Assembly: GCF_019599145.1 (NCBI RefSeq)
Contig: NZ_CP080647.1
Coordinates: forward strand, 9,300,001-9,364,000
DNA length: 64,000 bases
DNA from: Streptomyces akebiae
GTDB lineage: Bacteria > Actinomycetota > Actinomycetes > Streptomycetales > Streptomycetaceae
Direction of reading: 5' to 3'
Below, piece by piece: positions 53,548 to 60,713 of the stretch (position 1 is the first letter of the stretch; the number at the start of each line of letters is the position of its first letter). The notes below the pieces were generated by a model. The model worked only from the letters and a program-made list of their open reading frames with translations. It did no database searches and had not been told where the DNA came from. The translations under genes and the position numbers were made by a program.

Positions 53548-54616
53548 GGCTTGTCTCCCCCGTCTCGTGGGTCGCGCGGAGCCGAACTCCCAGCCCGGGC
53601 AGGTCGGTCGTCCGTACGACGCCGTCGGTGCCGCCGATGCCGGTCCACGGGTCGTCGGCGAGCAGGAGGTGTCCGTCGAGGTCCACCCAGCGGGCGCGGT
53701 CGGCGAGGTGGACGGCCGGGGCGAGGCCGAGGCTGCTCGCGGTGAGGCAGCCGAGCATCAACTCGGTCCCGGTGCCCTCGATCAGCGCCGCGATCCGCAG
53801 CGCCGCGTGGACACCGCCGCACTTGGCGAGCTTGACGTTGACCCCGTGCACCCGTCCCGCCAGCCGCCGGACGTCCTCCAGCCCCACGGCGTCCTCGTCG
53901 GCGACGACCGGCAGCGGAGAGCGCTCGGCCAGGGCGGCCAGCGCCTCCGGGTCTCCCGGGGCGACGGGCTGTTCGACCGCCTCCACGCCCAGCTCCGCGA
54001 AGCGCGGCAGCAGTGCGTCCGCCTGCGCGGGTGTCCAGGCGCCGTTGGGGTCGAGCAGGAGCCGGACCCCGGGTGCGGCGTCGCGGACGGCCCGTACGCG
54101 TGCGACGTCGCTCTCGGGGTCGGGCGCTCCGGCCTTGACCTTGACGACCTCGAAGCCGCTCGCGGCGAGGCGGCGCGCCGCGGCCGCGGCCCGGGCCGGC
54201 GAGGTGATGCCGATGGTCCGGGCGGTCGCGGCCGCCGGCGCGCTCGGCGCACCCAGCAGACGGTGCACCGGGGTCCTGGCCCGCTTGCCGACGAGATCGA
54301 GGAGTGCGGAGTCGACGGCGGCGGTCACGGCCGGGGGAACCTCGGTGGAACCGGACGGTTCGCTGCTCCGCAGGGCCTCCAGGGCGCTCTCCGGATCGGG
54401 GAACGGCCGCAGTCTTGAGGCGGCGTCCATGAGGAGGCGGCCCAGGGTGGCGGCGTCGAGGCCGTAGTAGACGCTGGTGACGGCCTCACCGTGGCCCTGG
54501 AGCCCGTCGTCGTCCTGCACGGTGAGCCACACCGCGTCACGCGCGGACATGATGGAGCGGGAGATGCGCAGCGGCTCGGTGAGTTCGAGGCGTACGGTGC
54601 GCTGGGTTGCCTTCAC
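53531..54616 (-). CDS. Enolase-superfamily enzyme, dipeptide-epimerase-like
   Basis: 361 residues from a GTG overlapping the upstream PLP-enzyme stop (GTGA). The muconate-lactonizing/dipeptide-epimerase core is intact: catalytic lysines in VVKVKAG, metal ligands Asp in LLDPNGAWT, Glu in VEQPVAP and Asp in VVADEDAV, and the opposite lysine in VNVKLAKCGG. The two lysines on opposite faces of the site allow 1,1-proton transfer, that is, epimerisation. Known relatives invert L-Ala-L-Glu and other dipeptides. Together with an ATP-grasp ligase this suggests inversion of an alpha-centre in a ligated product. Confidence 0.9.
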   Translation of the reverse strand: MKATQRTVRLELTEPLRISRSIMSARDAVWLTVQDDDGLQGHGEAVTSVYYGLDAATLGRLLMDAASRLRPFPDPESALEALRSSEPSGSTEVPPAVTAAVDSALLDLVGKRARTPVHRLLGAPSAPAAATARTIGITSPARAAAAARRLAASGFEVVKVKAGAPDPESDVARVRAVRDAAPGVRLLLDPNGAWTPAQADALLPRFAELGVEAVEQPVAPGDPEALAALAERSPLPVVADEDAVGLEDVRRLAGRVHGVNVKLAKCGGVHAALRIAALIEGTGTELMLGCLTASSLGLAPAVHLADRARWVDLDGHLLLADDPWTGIGGTDGVVRTTDLPGLGVRLRATHETGETSRADVA

Positions 54617-55701
54617 AGTCTCTCTTCCGAATGGGGGACCCCGAGTGGGTCGACGACCCTGCCGCACCGCACCCAGCCGACGGCCTCGGCCGCGCGGGGA
54701 TGGGGGATCTCGACGGGCCGCGCGGCGGCGGAGGCCGGGTCGAGGCCGTGGGTGGTGGCGAAGTCGTCGTCGAAGACGCTGCCGAGGTAGCGGTGCGGGC
54801 CGTCCGGGAAGACGGTGGCGACGACGGCGCCCGGGTGGACGCGGGCCGCCCAGGCGGCGACGAGCGCGACCGCGCCGGTGCTCCAGCCGCCGCTGACGAA
54901 GCTGCCGCGGGCGAGCCGGCGACAGCTGTCGACGGCCTCCGCCGGGCCGACCCAGTGCACCTCGTCGAAGGCGTCGTAGGCGACGTTGCGCGGATGGATG
55001 CTGCTGCCGAGGCCGCGCATCAGCCTCGGCCGGGCCGGCTGGCCGAAGATCGTCGACCCGGTGGAGTCGACGCCGATGAGGCGCAGCGCGGGCCAGTGCC
55101 GGCGCAGCGGGCCGATGATGCCCGCGCTGTGGCCGCCGGTGCCGACGCTGCACACCAGGACGTCCAAGTGATCCAGCTGCACGGCGAGTTCGGCGGCGAG
55201 CGAGGCGTAGCCGGCGGTGTTGTCGGGGTTGTTGTACTGATCGGGCCAGTACGCCCCCGGCAGCTCGCCGAGCAGCTCCCGCAGCCGCGCGAGGCGCGCC
55301 GCCTGCCAGCCGCCCCGAGCTGCCGGGCGGTCCACCAGCTCCAGCCGTACGCCGTGCGAGCGCAGCAACTGCCGCATGGACGGCTCCAGTTCGCTGTCAC
55401 CGACCAGCACGACCGGATGGCCGAGGGCCTGCCCGGCGAAGGCGAGCCCGATGCCCAGCGTGCCGGACGTCGACTCCACCACCGGTGCGCCGGGCCGCAG
55501 CTCTCCGCGCTCCCGGGCCCCCAGCACCATGGACACGGCGGCCCGCGCCTTCATCCCGCCCGCCGCGAGCCCTTCCAGCTTGGCCCAGAACCCCGGCTGC
55601 GGACCGGGCAGATCCGCGGTGATGCGCGCCAGCGGTGTCCGTCCGACGAGGGACAGCAGCTCGGGTCGGGCGACGGTACGCAGAACGGTCGACGACGTCA
55701 C
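54613..55701 (-). CDS. PLP-dependent cysteine-synthase-like enzyme
   Basis: 362 residues from a GTG overlapping the DUF4213/DUF364 gene stop (GTGA). Fold type II: opening LLSLVGRTPLARI, PLP lysine in LAAGGMKARAA, phosphate loop ESTSGTLGIGLA, and SVGTGGHSAGIIG. The Lys context departs from the NPxxSxKDR of true cysteine synthases, as in specialised beta-replacement enzymes such as SbnA (which joins O-phosphoserine and glutamate) and DcsD. No SbnB-like dehydrogenase is in the unit, so free diaminopropionate is not the obvious product; formation of a carbon-nitrogen bond on a serine-derived unit is the inference. The C-terminal 60 residues (HRYLGSVFDDDFATTHGLD) resemble actinobacterial homologues. 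Confidence 0.9.
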   Translation of the reverse strand: MTSSTVLRTVARPELLSLVGRTPLARITADLPGPQPGFWAKLEGLAAGGMKARAAVSMVLGARERGELRPGAPVVESTSGTLGIGLAFAGQALGHPVVLVGDSELEPSMRQLLRSHGVRLELVDRPAARGGWQAARLARLRELLGELPGAYWPDQYNNPDNTAGYASLAAELAVQLDHLDVLVCSVGTGGHSAGIIGPLRRHWPALRLIGVDSTGSTIFGQPARPRLMRGLGSSIHPRNVAYDAFDEVHWVGPAEAVDSCRRLARGSFVSGGWSTGAVALVAAWAARVHPGAVVATVFPDGPHRYLGSVFDDDFATTHGLDPASAAARPVEIPHPRAAEAVGWVRCGRVVDPLGVPHSEERL

Positions 55702-56750
55702 CGGCCCACTCCTGGCGCGAGAGCGGCCGTCGTCACGACTGGCGAACCGACCGGCGAACCGGCTGCCGGATCGACTGGTGAACCGGCTGTCGGGCCGGCC
55801 ACCGGATCGGCTGTCCGGCCGCCCGCCGGATCGGCTGTCGGACGGACCGTCGGATCAACTGCCGGGCGGGCCGCCGGATCGACTGCCGGTGCGGAGTGCG
55901 CGTCGTCCCGGCGGTAGCGGTGCAGCGTGCCCGCGCCCGCGTCCAGCCAGAAGAAGGGATACGGCTCCGCGCACACCGCGCTCACGCCGTGCCCGAGGAA
56001 CCGGGGCAGCACCGCACTGCCGGTCTGCGCGAACATCACCAGCTGCTTGCCGTACGACAGAGCGTGTCGCCGCAACGGCTCGAAGGAGCCGTTGCTCAAG
56101 GTCATCCCGGAGACCAGCAGCGCGTCACAGCGCTCGGCAGCGTCGGGCGCATCGGTGACGACCTCCTCGCCCCACTCCGTGATTCCGCCCTTCAGATCGC
56201 ACGGCACATAGCGGAGCCCCTGTGAACGCAGCGCTTCCAGAAGGGAGTTGACGACCCCGACCACCAGCACGATCGCGCCCGGCGGCAGGTCGAGCAGTTC
56301 GACGACGGCCCGCGCCCGGGCCCGCGACTTCTCCAGCGACGTACCGGCCGGGAGGGCGAACGGTCGTGCCCCGTTCTCGGGGGTGTGCGGGCGGACATGC
56401 ATCAGATAGGCGTCCAGCGCGGCCACCCGCACCGGCAGTAGCGGATGGTCCAGGAGCCGGGCGACATCGGCGCCGACACAGTCGTCGATCGCCGCGTCCG
56501 GCAGGGTGCCGGGCTCGACCGCGCAGGACCCCACGGCCCCGGCGAGACGCAGACTGAGCACCTCGTTGCGGTAGCCGGTGCCCCGCCCGTCGTGCCGCAC
56601 GGCCTGCCGGGTCACGAACGCCACCGCGATGCGCAGCGTCGCGGGATCCGGGCCCAGCCGACCGGCCCGGGCCCGCTCCAGCAGCTCTTCGTACGTGACC
56701 GTCGGCTCTTCGTACGTGACCGTCCCGGCCACCGGCGCGACGGCGCTCAC
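55698..56750 (-). CDS. DUF4213/DUF364 protein (Rossmann-like, putative heavy-metal-related domain)
   Basis: 350 residues from a GTG overlapping the ATP-grasp stop (GTGA). Residues ~15-110 match the DUF4213 part (LRIAVAFVTRQAV, GTGYRNEVLSLRLAG); residues ~150-285 the DUF364 Rossmann part (IVLVVGVVNSLLEALRSQG, CDALLVSGMTLSNGSFEPL, KQLVMFAQTGSAVLPRFL). DUF364 was suggested to handle heavy metals from structural and genomic context, but its reaction is unknown. The last ~50 residues form an 8-residue repeat tail (DPAARPAV, DPTVRPTA). Location between the ligase and the PLP enzyme of an apparently Zur-controlled unit makes a biosynthetic or metal-loading role likely. Confidence 0.8.
   Translation of the reverse strand: MSAVAPVAGTVTYEEPTVTYEELLERARAGRLGPDPATLRIAVAFVTRQAVRHDGRGTGYRNEVLSLRLAGAVGSCAVEPGTLPDAAIDDCVGADVARLLDHPLLPVRVAALDAYLMHVRPHTPENGARPFALPAGTSLEKSRARARAVVELLDLPPGAIVLVVGVVNSLLEALRSQGLRYVPCDLKGGITEWGEEVVTDAPDAAERCDALLVSGMTLSNGSFEPLRRHALSYGKQLVMFAQTGSAVLPRFLGHGVSAVCAEPYPFFWLDAGAGTLHRYRRDDAHSAPAVDPAARPAVDPTVRPTADPAGGRTADPVAGPTAGSPVDPAAGSPVGSPVVTTAALAPGVGR
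55785..55880. repeat. Four degenerate 24-bp repeats encoding an 8-residue tail motif
   Basis: Units at 55785-55808, 55809-55832, 55833-55856 and 55857-55880 each end in (A/G/T)CCGGATC or close variants. They encode D-P-x-x-R-P-x-x repeats at the C-terminus of the DUF364 protein. The 24-base period keeps the frame. Confidence 0.85.
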
Positions 56751-58003
56751 CGGATCACCAGCCCGGCGCTCAACTCGCCCAACAGCGCCTCGACATGTCC
56801 GCGCGCGCCCAGCCCGGCCGGGTCGCCCACCATGACATGGCCGAGGTACTCGTTGTTGCTGCCGGCCGACTTGACCTGCCGACCCGGCTCGGCGAGCTGA
56901 ACCTCCAGCACGTTCTCCGCGTCGGCGAGCTCCCCGCCGTCCAGGGCTGCGAGGGTGCCCGAGGTATCCGGGACGAGGAAGCCGACGGCCGCGCTGCGCA
57001 GGCCGGTCTCCCGCCGCCGCAGGTCGGGTTCGCGGCCGAGGGCGACCTCCACGGCGGCCGCGGCGAGGTCGACGCCGGTGACGTGGCGCACCAGTTCGGT
57101 GATGCGGTTCCCGGCGGGCCGTGGGTTCACCTCGACCACACGCGGACCGTCCGGGGTCAGCTTGATCTCGGTGTGGGCGACGACGCCGTCGGTCAGCCCG
57201 AGCGCCTTGAGCGCGCCCAGCGCGGTCTGTTCGGCCGCCTCGGTGTCGGCGCCCGACAGCGCGGCGGGGAACATGTGCCCGGTCTCGATGAAGGCGGGTG
57301 CCCCGCCGATGCTCTTGTCGGTCACGCCCACGACGTGCACCGCTCCCGCGTGGGACACGGTCTCGACGCTCACCTCGAATCCGGTCAGCAGCTCTTCGAG
57401 GAGGACGGCGGGCGCCCGGCGCTGCCCGCGCGCGTTCAGCGGGAAGTCGGCCAACGACCTCACTGCCGAGGCGAGTTCGGTCTCGTCGTCCACTCTCCGC
57501 ACATACATGCCCGCGCACAGGTCGACGGGTTTGACGACCAGCGGATAGCCGATCTCCCGTGCCGCGCGGGCGAGGTCGGCCCACTCCTCGTGGAGGGCGA
57601 AGCGGGGTCCGGGCACTCCGGCGTCGGCGAGGACCCGGCGGGTGGCGTCCTTGCGGCAGGCGTCCGCGACGGCCTGCGGGCCGGGGCCGGGGAGTCCGAG
57701 GTGCCCGGCGATACGGGCCACCGTCGGCAGGTAGTAGTCGCAGGACGAGATCACCCCGTCGAAGCCGAACACCGTGTGCAGGCGTTCCGTCTCCGGCAGG
57801 AGGGTGCCGAGGTCGTTGGTCTCGGCCGTGATCACGTTGCGTGCGCCCAGCAGCGGGTGGGCCGTGCCCTCGGGGGCCGAGCGCAGGTAGTGGTGCAGGT
57901 CGCGGGTGAGGAAGGTGAACTCGTGCCCGCCCTCCCGGATGGCCCGTGGGAGCAGCCTGCTCATCGATCCGACCCAGCTCTCGACCACCAACAGATGAGC
58001 CAC
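56747..58003 (-). CDS. ATP-grasp ligase
   Basis: 418 residues from a GTG (AAGGGGAG about 4 bases upstream). An N-terminal Rossmann-like part (HLLVVESWVGSMSRLLPRAI) precedes the ATP-grasp core: YPLVVKPVDLCAGMYVRRVD (ATP lysine and loop), FEVSVETVSHAGAVHVVGVT, VAHTEIKLT and the metal ligands in VEVNPRPAGNRITEL. The layout is that of amino-acid/dipeptide ligases (carnosine-synthase/BacD-like) that form amides through acyl phosphates. It is the first gene of the unit, directly behind the Zur-box promoter. Confidence 0.92.
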   Translation of the reverse strand: MAHLLVVESWVGSMSRLLPRAIREGGHEFTFLTRDLHHYLRSAPEGTAHPLLGARNVITAETNDLGTLLPETERLHTVFGFDGVISSCDYYLPTVARIAGHLGLPGPGPQAVADACRKDATRRVLADAGVPGPRFALHEEWADLARAAREIGYPLVVKPVDLCAGMYVRRVDDETELASAVRSLADFPLNARGQRRAPAVLLEELLTGFEVSVETVSHAGAVHVVGVTDKSIGGAPAFIETGHMFPAALSGADTEAAEQTALGALKALGLTDGVVAHTEIKLTPDGPRVVEVNPRPAGNRITELVRHVTGVDLAAAAVEVALGREPDLRRRETGLRSAAVGFLVPDTSGTLAALDGGELADAENVLEVQLAEPGRQVKSAGSNNEYLGHVMVGDPAGLGARGHVEALLGELSAGLVIR

Positions 58004-58089
58004 AGCTCCCCTTTTCGTGCGGTGCGTTCAGGCGTCAGGGCAGCCCGACGGCACCTCGACAAGGAGGCGCCCGGCCGCTTGACATGTGC

Positions 58090-58118
58090 ACCTTATCGAT
58101 AATCGTTTTCATTGTCAT
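58090..58118 (-). promoter_or_regulatory. Promoter with a Zur-like box in the spacer
   Basis: On the minus strand, ATGACA (58113-58118) and TAAGGT (58090-58095) form -35 and -10 elements exactly 17 bases apart. Within the spacer, plus-strand bases 58097-58111 read CGATAATCGTTTTCA, 13 of 15 matching the streptomycete Zur consensus TGAAAATCGTTTTCA as I recall it. The AT-rich island is striking in this GC context. It lies about 87 bases before the ATP-grasp start. It does not resemble the actinobacterial DmdR1/IdeR iron box. Zinc-loaded Zur bound here would block RNA polymerase. Confidence 0.75.
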
Positions 58119-58166
58119 GAGGGGGTCGTGGAGGAGGCGGAGACGGGACGGAGGCCGGTCCGCGGC

Positions 58167-59408
58167 CTAACCGATCTGGACCACGCGGGCCCAGTCGGGC
58201 GGTGAGTCCGGTACGTAGTCGGGGTCGTCCTCGTCCCATGTGGTGCGTGGGTGGTGCCGGGGAAACAGGCCGACCACCGTCCGGCACGGTGGCCGGGAGC
58301 CGGGCCAGGGTGTCTGGCCGTCGGTGAGGACCACGACTACATCGGGCTTGGGGTGGCTGCGGAGCGCCTTGGCGAACCCCGCGCGCAGGTTCGTCCCGCC
58401 GCCGCCCAGCAGCGGGATGCCCTCCGCCCGGCACAGCGGGTGGGCGATCCGGGCCGCCGCGTCGCACGGGACGACGGTGACGAGGTCGCGGCGGCCTCCC
58501 ACGGCCCGGGAGATCGCCGCGACCTCCAGCAGCGCGCTGCCCAGTTCCGCGTCACTGACCGACCCCGAGGTGTCGATGATCACGGAGACATGGGGCGGGC
58601 GGCGTCGCAGGCTCGGCAGCACCGTGCCCGGCACACCGGCGGAGCGCCGCGACGGCCGGCCGTAGCTGTAGTCCTCACCGGCGCCGGGCGCGGAGGCGGC
58701 TGACCGGACCGCCGCACCGAGCAACGCCCGCCACGGCTGCGGTGGATGGAACGCCTCCTCCGCCCAGCGCCGCCAGCCCTCGGGCGCGGAACCCGGACGG
58801 CCCGTGATGCCCTGGGCCACCCGGAACCGGACCGCGTCCCGTTCCTGCTCGCTCAGGCCGTGCGCCCCGTCCGGGCCCAGCTCCCACTCCCGCTCCAGAC
58901 CGTCGGCGCCGCTGCCGCAGTCCAGCCACGCCAACTCCATGGTGCGGGGGCCCAGTTGGAACTGCCGCAGATAGTCCTCCATCAACTGCCCCGTGGGCAG
59001 CTTGAGGGACGCCGGCTCCACGGCCCCCTCGGGTTTGACCAGTCCGTCGCCGAACACGTCGTCGTTGATCTCGCAGTCGGCTGCGATGTTCATCCTCAGT
59101 CGCTCCCCGGGGCCGGTCAACTCCCGCTCCCTGGCGACCCGGTCGCTGCGCCCGTGATGGTCCCGCAGCAGATGTGACACCTCATGGACCCACACCCCGG
59201 CCAGCTCCTCGACCGGCGTACGGTCCACGAAGCTCGGGGAGACATAGCACCGCCAGTGCCGGTCCACGGCCATCGTGGGCACCCGCCGGGACTCGACGGT
59301 GTGCAGCGCGAACAACGCCGTCGCCAGATACGGCCGGGCCCGCGCCGCCTGGAGCCGGGCCGTGAAGAGCTTGTCGAGGTCGAGGGCGCTGTCGGTGTCC
59401 GTGCTCAT
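58167..59408 (-). CDS. VWA-like metallopeptidase (DUF2201 type)
   Basis: 413 residues from an ATG overlapping the MoxR gene stop (ATGA). The N-terminal half is a zinc-peptidase-like domain (YLATALFALHTVE, HExxH in WVHEVSHLLRDHH, AADCEINDD); the C-terminal half is a von Willebrand A-like domain with the MIDAS motif DTSGSVSD and VVVLTDGQTP. The family (VWA-like with putative metallopeptidase, DUF2201) regularly partners a MoxR ATPase. It may act as a chaperone or maturation complex that inserts metals or remodels a target; the target is unknown. Confidence 0.9.
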   Translation of the reverse strand: MSTDTDSALDLDKLFTARLQAARARPYLATALFALHTVESRRVPTMAVDRHWRCYVSPSFVDRTPVEELAGVWVHEVSHLLRDHHGRSDRVARERELTGPGERLRMNIAADCEINDDVFGDGLVKPEGAVEPASLKLPTGQLMEDYLRQFQLGPRTMELAWLDCGSGADGLEREWELGPDGAHGLSEQERDAVRFRVAQGITGRPGSAPEGWRRWAEEAFHPPQPWRALLGAAVRSAASAPGAGEDYSYGRPSRRSAGVPGTVLPSLRRRPPHVSVIIDTSGSVSDAELGSALLEVAAISRAVGGRRDLVTVVPCDAAARIAHPLCRAEGIPLLGGGGTNLRAGFAKALRSHPKPDVVVVLTDGQTPWPGSRPPCRTVVGLFPRHHPRTTWDEDDPDYVPDSPPDWARVVQIG

Positions 59409-60658
59409 CGGCGGACCTTCGTCGCCGTCTTCGCGCGGGCCGCCGCCTCGTCCGCGCGCCGGGAGAGCGTGACGACTCCGGCGAGGTTCTCGATCGCCGT
59501 CGGAACGTCCCAGTCGTCGCGGCGCAGCGAGGCCAGGGTGGTGGCGGGGACGACCACCAGATCCGGCGCCCCCGTCTCCAACGCCCGGACCAGCAGCGCC
59601 CACGCCGCGTCCCAGCGGGCCCTGTCCGGCCGCGACCGGACCGCCGCCACCACCCCGTCGAGCACCGCCTGCCGCAGATCCCCCCGTTGGGGCAGCTCCT
59701 CCGCCGTGGGGTCGGCGAGCAGCACCTCCGGATCGGGCAGGTCCAGCCGGTCCAGGCCGGCCAGCAGCTCCAGCCCCGGGCCGTCGCCCACGGTTCCCCT
59801 GACCAGGAGGGACAGCACGTCGCGCGAGACACCGGAGGCGGTCGCGAAGGCGATCAGACGCAGCGTCATCTCCCAGCTGCGCGGCGACGGCCAGGGGCCG
59901 CCGCGTCGGCTCTCGCTGTTGGGCAGTTGATGCACGAGCTTGGGGCGCGCGGCCAGCAGCGTGCACACCGCGCGCCGGGCGAAGTCCACCGCCTCCGCCA
60001 GCCGCTCGGGCGCCAGCCGCGGCAGGGTGGCCCGGGGCCAGGTGCCCCCGAGCCCTCGTACGACGACCTCGTGGTCGTGCGTCCACTGCAGGTGCACGAA
60101 CCGGTTGGCCAGCGGCGGGCTCAGCTCCCAGCCGTCGGCCGCCGAGGACCTGGGGTTGGCGGCGGCCACGATCCGCACGTCGGGCGGCAGCTGGAGTGCG
60201 CCGATCCTGCGCTCCAGCACCAGCCGCAGCAGCGCGGCCTGGACGGCGGGCGGCGCCGTCGACAGCTCGTCCAGGAACAGCAGCCCCCGGCCGGCCCGTA
60301 CCAGCCGCACCGCCCAGTCCGGCGGAGCCATCGGGACACCCTGTTCGGCCGGGTCGTCTCCCACGATCGGCAGGCCCGAGAAGTCGGACGGCTCGTGCAC
60401 GCTGGCGATCACGGTCGTCAGCGGAAGATCCAGGGAGGCCGCGAGCTGTGTCAGCGCCGCGGTCTTGCCGATGCCCGGCTCGCCCCACAGCAGTACGGGA
60501 AGATCCGCGGCGACGGCCAGGGTCAGCGCCTCCAGCTGGATGTCGGGGCGCGGTTCGGTGGTCGTGGTCCGCAGCATGGTCAACAGGTCTGCGGCCACGT
60601 CGAGTGGGGAGAGCGGGTCGGCGTCGGAGGGCATGGCGAACGGGGTGCGTGTGGGCAT
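59405..60658 (-). CDS. MoxR-type AAA+ ATPase
   Basis: 417 residues. Walker A GEPGIGKTAAL, Walker B GLLFLDELSTAPPAVQ, sensor 1 RIVAAANPRSSAADG and a C-terminal lid are all present. AAGGTGATC precedes the ATG. MoxR ATPases work with VWA proteins as chaperones that activate enzyme complexes, often with metal cofactors. The VWA-metallopeptidase gene is coupled by a four-base overlap. Confidence 0.92.
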   Translation of the reverse strand: MPTRTPFAMPSDADPLSPLDVAADLLTMLRTTTTEPRPDIQLEALTLAVAADLPVLLWGEPGIGKTAALTQLAASLDLPLTTVIASVHEPSDFSGLPIVGDDPAEQGVPMAPPDWAVRLVRAGRGLLFLDELSTAPPAVQAALLRLVLERRIGALQLPPDVRIVAAANPRSSAADGWELSPPLANRFVHLQWTHDHEVVVRGLGGTWPRATLPRLAPERLAEAVDFARRAVCTLLAARPKLVHQLPNSESRRGGPWPSPRSWEMTLRLIAFATASGVSRDVLSLLVRGTVGDGPGLELLAGLDRLDLPDPEVLLADPTAEELPQRGDLRQAVLDGVVAAVRSRPDRARWDAAWALLVRALETGAPDLVVVPATTLASLRRDDWDVPTAIENLAGVVTLSRRADEAAARAKTATKVRR

Positions 60659-60713
60659 GTGTGATCACCTTGGGGTGTAGTGGGGTGGGGTCGAACGCGC
60701 GCGAGGCGCGCGG

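Noticed and set aside
54613..55701. Assignment as a housekeeping cysteine synthase
   Set aside because: The PLP-lysine context departs from the classical motif and the gene is coupled to specialised biosynthetic genes, so a beta-replacement role in a pathway is preferred.
58090..58118. The AT-rich promoter island as an iron (DmdR1/IdeR) box
   Set aside because: It lacks the TTAGGTTAGGCTAACC-type pattern of actinobacterial iron boxes; the match to the Zur pattern is much better.
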